From Gonatopus flavifemur (taxonomy: Eukaryota; Arthropoda; Insecta; Hymenoptera; Dryinidae), in the NCBI GenBank assembly GCA_018340375.1, contig JAFFJZ010000004.1, forward strand, positions 27,626,001 through 27,690,000: a DNA stretch of 64,000 nucleotides, written 5' to 3'. A model generated the notes under the pieces. It was given only the letters and a program-made list of their open reading frames with translations, ran no database searches and was not told the origin of the DNA. The stretch's first letter is position 1. Every line of letters begins with the position of its first letter. Made by a program: the position numbers and the translations under genes. Positions 57,007 to 64,000 of this stretch are shown piece by piece.

Positions 57007-59544
57007 TACCAGACTTAACACATGTGGACCGAAGAATCAGTAGAACGAAGCAAACATAGTCATACACGTAAATCTAAATCCATACATTTCAAATCGATAA
57101 TGAAAAAGAATTGACTCATTCCCTGGTGAAAATGAAGCGTATGAAGTGACGTGGAAGAGTAACCGAAACAGTAACTGAGCGTCAAAAAAACGGAAACGGA
57201 TTGAAACGTTTTTACTCTTCATTTGTTTCAACATTTGCTTCCACGAGTGGAAATTTTCACCAGGGGTACCAAAGCCAGAGACAGAGAACTCATCAGTACG
57301 ACTTTAAATCCGTATATTACTGTAAGATTCAGTATTATAACAAATTAATGCATTATATTTTTTTTCTAATGGAAGATGAAATTGATGAAAAGTTTCACAA
57401 ACTTCATCAGCTATTCCAAAAAACAAATATCACTGGGTTTTCCGAAATCACATTGACCCCTTCATAAATGTGTTTTCGAATTTTTAAGAAACAGGCTGAA
57501 TGTGCGAAACAGGCTAACGAAGCAGAGTTAACGAATATCATGCGAAGTACTGAACCAAATATTCAAGTAGGTTGCATTGAAATTCGATTAATACAATTAA
57601 TCCATTAATTCAATGTATGGATAGTTTAAAAACTCTGAACTTTTGTTTCAGTTTTGATAAGTAGAATTATTGGCACACTCAAAGTCTCCTCATGAATTCC
57701 AGTAATGTTGGAAATCTACATGACGCGTTGGAAAGTAAAAAGGGAAAGCCAGAAAAAAAGAAATGAATGAGACAAACAGAGAGAGAGAGAGAGACAGAGA
57801 GGAACAGTTTTTAGACTAATACGTTCTGGACTGGAAACAAAAGTTATTCCAGTTAGTAAAACTCGTGAGAGAACTCGTGTCGTTTTGGGTTTATCTTTCC
57901 TTCACTCACCATTAGACATAAAAAATAAAGACAGAAAGTATTCCACTTTTCTCTTCCTCATTTCACAAAAGTGGCATTATCCTGATGTCCTACTCTCCTG
58001 TTCGTAAAACTCGGTGGGTATTTTATTTGACGATGTTTTTCACTCTCCTGATTTTCACTCTTCCGCTTTACTTCCCAAAACTTGATGAATGATCAACATT
58101 CATACAATCATTTCAAGTATGAAGGATGAAATTGTATGAGATCGTAAAAAAAACCATTCGGAGAAAATCATACGTAAGTTGTGTACGCTCTCCAGAAACT
58201 TTACCAGAAGTTATACCAACAACTTTCTTCATTCTTGAGATTGCAATCGATTGAAATATATTCGCTACATTTTCGCTATTATAATCTTGAATCAGCTAAT
58301 CGAACACGCGTAACACGATTTTCACTTTGAAACTTTCCAAAAGTTATAACTCGAACATTAGCATTCCACGTGAACTTATGGAATTATTCGGATATATCAG
58401 ATTCCTAAGATGATGTGTATATTGGAAGTGATAGATCATAGATAGTAATACAGTTTGATATGGGATGTGAGATGACATCTGAATTAATGTAACGATCCAT
58501 TCGCTATAACCAGACTTGGATATATATATATATTGCGTTCCGAAGTTATCAAACCGCTGGGGATGTTCCTGTTTGCATCGCACTTGGTTTGATCCAATGC
58601 CACTGTCAATGTACTTTCTCACTAAGGAAGCTGAGGAGATAGGAGAAACATGAGTGATGAACTCATGTACAAATTTCAATACTAGAACATGGAGTATCAA
58701 GGTTTACTCGAGATTCTATATTTACGAAGGATTCCAGTGGTTTGATGGCATTGATGCATCCATTGATGAATATATGTTGCGACATGTACATTTAGATGGG
58801 CTCTGACGAACCATGTAACTTGGTTGTTTTTCACAGCGGTACATGCAGGTAGAAATTGTAATACGCTGAGGGGAGAGGAACGCTCGTTTAGTATATCATA
58901 AATTTTTGTGCAAAATAATTTACTACAGTATTAAGTAAATACAATTTGCATAATTCATGTCAAGAGATGTAAATTTTCCGTCTAATATGGAAATCACTGT
59001 TTTTTCCTACTTTTTAGATCGTTTTTTTTTCATAATGTCATACGTATTTGAATGTGCACGTAATTATACAATTACCGTGTTGGAAAACACTCGTACATGT
59101 TTCAAAGAAAAGATAGTGGGAACTAAAAATCATAGATACTGCCTCTGTGGCTTTATTCTAGAAAATATTGTCTTAAACAGGATTCAATGAATTTTTTTTT
59201 CATCCTATGATTGAGAAGTAATCGTATTATGGAATCTTTGGATTACTTTTTCTGTGAGAAAAATCTTGAATATCGCCCAGAAACTAACTAATGATGTCAA
59301 AATGATTGATATTCGGCTCATGATGAAACACAGGATGCGTTCTTGTCTCATTGAAATGTCTGTGAACAAACAATAATTTAATCAATATTCGAACGTATGG
59401 TGAATTTTTATTGGAACAGATTCAGGGAAACTTGTAATCGTACCAGTGGTGAACGTTCCTTGACGTGATGATCAATCCTCACATCGATTATCAATTAATT
59501 CGGACAATGAATGTGGGATTTATGACCGATTATCGATATACGAA
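57007..59544. other. Intergenic, simple repeats only
   Basis: A GA-rich microsatellite lies at 57777-57803 and a short TA run near 58521-58533. Frames at 57201-57467 and 58344-58700 show no recognised motif. Confidence 0.4.
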
Positions 59545-59546
59545 TA

Positions 59547-60187
59547 CCCAGTAAACACACGCACGTTTTAAAAACGTCAAAAACAGTCAATAAACACACG
59601 TTGTGAATTAGTAATACTCTTGCGTTGATTCAACGTAAAAATGTCGCGGCAGATCACATGTTTTTCAACCATAAAATAACGTCATATCAACGGTTTGAAC
59701 ATCGTTCAAAAGACGTGAAATATTGACGTGTCCTAATGATGGTTCTAAAACGTGAATTGAATCCAACAAATTTTTTTTTTGAAACTTTTCATTCAATATC
59801 GAGAACAATAGTATTTCTGAATATGACAGAATTTGGAAAGTATGCCACACTATTTACTATTTTGCTCTTTGTTGAAATTTTAACCATTGTTCGGTTTCGT
59901 TCGACATTTTCAGCAGAATATCTTCAATTGAAGTTCAAACATAAGGTGTTATAAACACATTTTAAACGCGTGATTCAAATCCGTTCAACACACGTTGTTT
60001 GAGGACGTCGTTTGATGGTTATTTTTGAATATTAGTTTAAATCAGACGTCATCAAAACGTCATTCCCGGTCGTCTATTTCCCTATCAAATTTTGACTAAA
60101 AATCAACGTTATGAAATCAACGACCAACGTCCGTTTGACTGTCTAACGTTCTTTCAACGTTGAAATAACGTGTGTGTGTTTATTGGG
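59547..60187. mobile_element. CCCAGTAAACACACG-ended element, AACGTT words
   Basis: 641 bp between CCCAGTAAACACACGCACG and, from the minus strand, CCCAATAAACACACACACG, with TA on both sides (59545-59546 and 60188-60189). The interior is filled with AAAACGTC/CAACGTTGA words, unusually CpG-rich for the window. No protein. Confidence 0.8.
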
Positions 60188-60209
60188 TATGGTAGAGATT
60201 CATCCCAAG

Positions 60210-60761
60210 CGTGTATTGCCTATAATGACAGTGGGCCCCAGGCTGGGTCCATCCTCTTCAACCCCGTATCGGGGAATGACGATGGGGTCTATGTTGGCTT
60301 AATCTTGCCCCTGTTGTGCTTTCTCATACAATTATGGTTGGTAGAAAATGGAGATAATGAATTTTGATGGGGTGAATTTATATCCCGAGCATGTGTGTAT
60401 AATCCTCAGCGTGTATAAATTTTGGTCCCACTTTGGTCCAGTCTTGGACCCATATAGGTACAATGGGGCTCAACACTAGGTCCAAGACTGGGCCAAAGTG
60501 GGGCTAAAATTCATGCCCGCTGGGGTAGAATGTGAAGCAGTTCTCCAATTTCAAAAAAAAAAGGAAGGGGCAGTATCGATTGCCTAGTCTGGGTTCATGG
60601 TGGACCCATGGTGTTACCAATCCTCGGGCAAAGCAATACAGCCAAGCTGGGAACGATGTTATCATCTCAGGGTTGGCCCCATTTGTCTGCCCAGCTTGGC
60701 CCCACGTTGGGCAGCATGGGCACTCACCCTGGGCTTAGATTGGGCCCGCCGTTAATACACA
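60210..60761 (-). mobile_element. TTGGGCC-word element, copy 2 (inverted)
   Basis: 552 bp, the reverse-orientation counterpart of 9239-9827: CGTGTATTGCCTATAATGAC at the left and GGCCCGCCGTTAATACACA at the right. Shared blocks include GGGCAAAGCAATACAGCCAA and CATACAATTATGGTTGG. The core dyad occupies 60651-60668, 93 bp from the right end. It begins 23 bp after the AACGTT-word element. Confidence 0.8.
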
Positions 60762-62899
60762 CTTGGAATTCAAAATGAGAGATCCTTTGAAAGGACTGTA
60801 TAGAATTTTAATTAAAATTCAACTGGAAATCAACTGAACTCAACTGAACTAGTAAAATTGAACTGAATAAAGTATGCGCAATTTTAGGTATTTATAAGTC
60901 AATGTAGCTAAAGTATCGAAAATAGGATATGTAAAAGTTTGTTTATGACGAATCAAATCAAATTAACAAATAGTTCCCAAAGTTATCATCAAGATATGTA
61001 TTGAAGATATCAAATAGAACCTAGAAACAGTGATATATATGTTCTTTTCCGGAAATTAAGCATGAAAGGGGTGAAAATATCATACAAAATATCACAGAAA
61101 TGATTAAACTATCACAACTATCTTTACCATTCTCCGATGCAGAATATTTATATAAATATTCACAGAACAATTTCAATCTCTTCGATTCAAGATTAACGTT
61201 CAGAAGATGGAAATATTTTTTTTAAATTAGAATTACGTGATGAAATAACAAAACTCCATGAAACAAAGTGAAACCGATTTATTCTCACCGCACGATTTAA
61301 TTTCATATATGAGATTTTCAGTTGAAAAGTTTCATCATTTACATTGTGCATCATTACTCGTACTAAGCATCGATCGCGTTTTTTCAATCTCTCCGTTATT
61401 TCAAGACATCCCTGAAAATACAAATAAAATCCCATCAGTATATTTCTGCGGTGTCCAAATGTAAGAATGAACATCTATCAGCTGAAAAAAGCTACGGTAC
61501 ATACGAGTGTACATCTAGAAATTTGAAACGTTAGTGAACTACGAACTTTAATTATGCCCCAAGTCTAGTGCATTACAAATCTCTATGCCTTTGTCATTGC
61601 ATTCTGCACTATTCCCGGCTGCATCTGGCGGTGCGATGATAATATTCACTTCACTCTACTGCTCTTGTGCGTCATCTTCTCATTCAAAGAAAACATAGTA
61701 TGTGTTGAAAAAAGATGTGAAAGAAGGGAAGGATGGATGAGGATAAGCAGAAATACAAGGGAAAGAGGGAGAGAAAGAGAAAAAGAAGGAATATCCCTAA
61801 CAGAGAAAAGGAAAAAAACTACGCTCATTAGGAGAGACCAGACTACAGCTGCGGATATAGTAGCGTTCAAATGAGATTCATCTTCATCGTCGACTTTAAT
61901 GGTGTACGTGGAGATTTTTGAACCCTCTTTTCATTTCTTTTCGTCACAACCTTCCTTTTACCATTCTTCTAGTCTCGTTCATCCTTTGCGCATCTGCCAT
62001 TCTAACTTGTATGTGGTCGAAAATCGACGATTCGATGTAATTTTAATTGCAAAACTGACTGAAAAAGAACGATGCTGATCTGGATCTATGTTGAGGATAA
62101 CGACTTTTCTTGATCTCGCAAACCACGCTTTGAAGGCATCACGTTCGTTGGAGATCCAAGTATCACCAGTTTAGCGAATTCTGTTTGACATGAAATTCTA
62201 TGTATTGAACTTGCGCAATCATTTCGTCGAATTTTTTTTTCAATTGGTTGATATGTATTTATTAAAATGTTAATGAAGAACATATATGTATTCCTGCAAA
62301 AGTTAGTCAGCATTTTCCAGCAAAACGATAAAAACGTTGATAAATCACTACGGTCAAATCTAGTTGTAAGACTCGACTTGGTGGTACAAAGAAAAATTTC
62401 TGCGAAGAATAGCTCCCTCAGCGTCGAATAACACAGCTCCGAGCGTGTCTTTTTGCGTATGTGTGCATCGTTCGTAAATTGTTTCAACCCATTTGTTATA
62501 TGTCATCAACAATCGCTCTTATGATAAATTCTTATAACCAGCGATGCGGTGCAAAACTTGAAAGAAATAGGGACAGTCTCCCACGTGTGTTGAAAGACAA
62601 GTGTGGGGAGAAGTTTTATAACAAGAGAACTTACAACCGAATTCAACTGTATCTATGCGGAAGGAATGAGTATTCCAAATTTTTGTTGAATTGGGTATCA
62701 CTTTTGGACGGAACTCAAACTCGAGAACCCATGTAAACAAAACTAGACTTATATTGTGTATGAAAATGGGCATAGAAAACTATGCCTGTTTGAATGATTT
62801 ATCTAGTGATCCTCTTTTCAAATAACATTGATAGTTTTTACATGCCTATTCCTATACACAATTTATGTCTAACTTAGAGTCGTTGGTCTAATTTGTTCA
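60762..62899. other. Intergenic, nothing certain
   Basis: GA-rich simple sequence at 61758-61800. The longest frame (62086-62487, minus, 133 codons) has no recognised domain. No element ends. Confidence 0.35.
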
Positions 62900-63050
62900 C
62901 ATGGGAAGGATTTGTACACTGGATTATATCAATTCGTTAACTCTTCCCATTATTTCGGAATGAAAATAAGAAGTGAAGTCTATTGTTGAAGTAATGAATA
63001 AAGTCAACGAATTATCAAAATCCAGTGTACGAATTCTTTTTGAATTTGTA
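62900..63050. repeat. Hairpin, GTACACTGGAT arms
   Basis: TTTGTACACTGGATTATATC near 62911 pairs with GATTATCAAAATCCAGTGTAC near 63010-63030 (extra A in the right arm), and the inner AATTCGTTAAC pairs with GTCAACGAATT. It resembles the hairpin elements but its true ends are unclear. Confidence 0.45.
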
Positions 63051-63743
63051 CCCCGTCCAAAAGTGACATACTAGTCAACGAAAACTTGGGTTACTCATTT
63101 TTTCCGTGCGTTATGGGATAAGTTCAATAATAATAATTAATAATCAAATCACACAATGCGGTTCTTGTGGAGAAGGGTCATTCAACACCGATGTTCACTC
63201 AATCAAACTGACTACGGACTACACGACTGATTCGTGTTACCACAGTAACAAGTAGTGTTGAAATGATTTTTTTGCATAACACGAGCCAGTCGTATGGTCT
63301 ACAGTAACCACTAGTGTAGGATTTTCTCCGTGTACTCAAAACGGATCTTTAGAATAGAACGCTACACTTTTTAGAACCCGCTCAAACGATAAGCAATCAG
63401 AGCATCCGATTGCACAAGTGAGTGACACAACTATGCACTTAAAGGTTATACCCACAAAAGTATCACTCTTGAGTCATCTGTGCGGATAAACTGTGCCACC
63501 ACGTTAAGGGGACGCCACGCAACATATCGTCACGGGCTAACGATTCTTATTTTCAAGTTGCATGCATGTAATATGTCCCTCATCCACCGATTTTTCATCT
63601 CAATCCTACATGGAGGTGACGTACCAAATCGGTGGTGGTGCTACCCAAGTGTGTGGAAAATTCACAAACGTGCCATGCGATTTAGGTGTCTAATCAGTGT
63701 CAAGATACTGTGTATGAACAATTCAAATTTGTCTCACGTAGGA
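63051..63743. other. Word-rich stretch with an unpaired TACACGG end
   Basis: A right end, GATTTTCTCCGTGTA, finishes at 63335. Upstream of it TAGTGGTTACTGT-like words recur from about 63180, but no matching left end was found. The remainder (63336-63743) shows nothing. Confidence 0.35.
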
Positions 63744-64000
63744 TACACCGAGAACCCAATTTCTCGGACTTGAAGAAAATTTCTGTACCCTGATTCTAAT
63801 AAATCTTATTTCCAATGGAAAAAATAATTCATTCCAATGGAAGAAATTTTCATTGATTTGAACTCACATTCTTCGAATTCAAGAAGGAATATATTTCTGT
63901 TTCAATTTAATAATTTTTTCGTTTCAATCTGATGAAAAATTTTTCCATTCAACTGAATTTTTTCCCATCGGAAAAAAGATTTATCAGAATGAGGGCAAAG
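63744..64000 (+). mobile_element. Left part of a TACACCGAGA-ended element, cut by the window
   Basis: Begins TACACCGAGAACCCAATTTC, of the TACACGGAGAAAA type, and is followed to the window end by TTCCAATGGAAAAAAT words on both strands. The right end would lie outside the window. Confidence 0.45.

Noticed and set aside
57777..61800. GA-rich runs at 57777-57803 and 61758-61800 as regulatory elements
   Set aside because: Ordinary microsatellite sequence with no gene nearby.

Overview
ORGANISM AND KIND OF SEQUENCE. This is AT-rich nuclear DNA from a eukaryote, most probably an arthropod and likely an insect. The evidence is two full-length mariner (DD34D) elements with TA duplications, TTAA-flanked piggyBac-like MITEs, a relic of the Mutator-like (MULE) transposase family, and dense nested short inverted-repeat elements. 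I cannot name the species. No complete host gene, rRNA, intact tRNA, CRISPR array or operon is visible. The only host-gene candidates are two exon-like segments (5194-5316 minus, 10588-10825 plus) and one short open frame (10081-10269 minus), all weak. LAYOUT. 0-3 kb: a dead mariner, a CAGTACTGG-word element and a CACTG element. 3-9 kb: mostly featureless, with a tandem duplication and one candidate exon. 9-12 kb: a TTGGGCC-word element and two candidate coding pieces. 14-17 kb: a TACACGG hairpin element split by a 1.7 kb element that holds 157-bp tandem units. 19-25 kb: foldback, CACTG, CCTGATC-word, ATTAACC-word, CAAGCTTGG-word and TACACGG elements. 26-31 kb: a 3.2 kb element with a nested 924-bp near-perfect palindrome, then a TACCGG-word element with a nested hairpin. 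33-36 kb: four more hairpin elements. 38-43 kb: two copies of an unidentified ~1.2 kb repeat (called H here) riddled with insertions, and a MULE transposase fragment cut by another element. 46-49 kb: three inverted-repeat elements. 50.6-56 kb: a third H copy split by a 4.2 kb foldback that itself carries a nearly intact mariner and a TTAA MITE. 56-57 kb: a 1 kb TTAA palindrome. 59.5-60.8 kb: an ACGT-rich element and the inverted partner of the 9.2 kb element. HOW THE PARTS FIT. The most unusual pattern is a set of inverted-repeat elements whose ends belong to a few related types (CCCAYGTAGAAATT-like, CACTGAAAAA/TACACGGAGAAAA-like, TA-CCCAG-like). The interior of each is saturated with degenerate copies of one short, often self-complementary word that differs from element to element. 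Eight of them, from three word families, share a dyad of the form GAATGAT-AAC-ATCATTC 86-123 bp from one end. Several insertions can be proven inside the window because a second H copy, or the MULE reading frame, supplies the empty site. Those comparisons give a 4-bp duplication for one CACTG hairpin and TA duplications for the CCC-ended, GTGACC-ended and ACAGGGTGG-ended elements.
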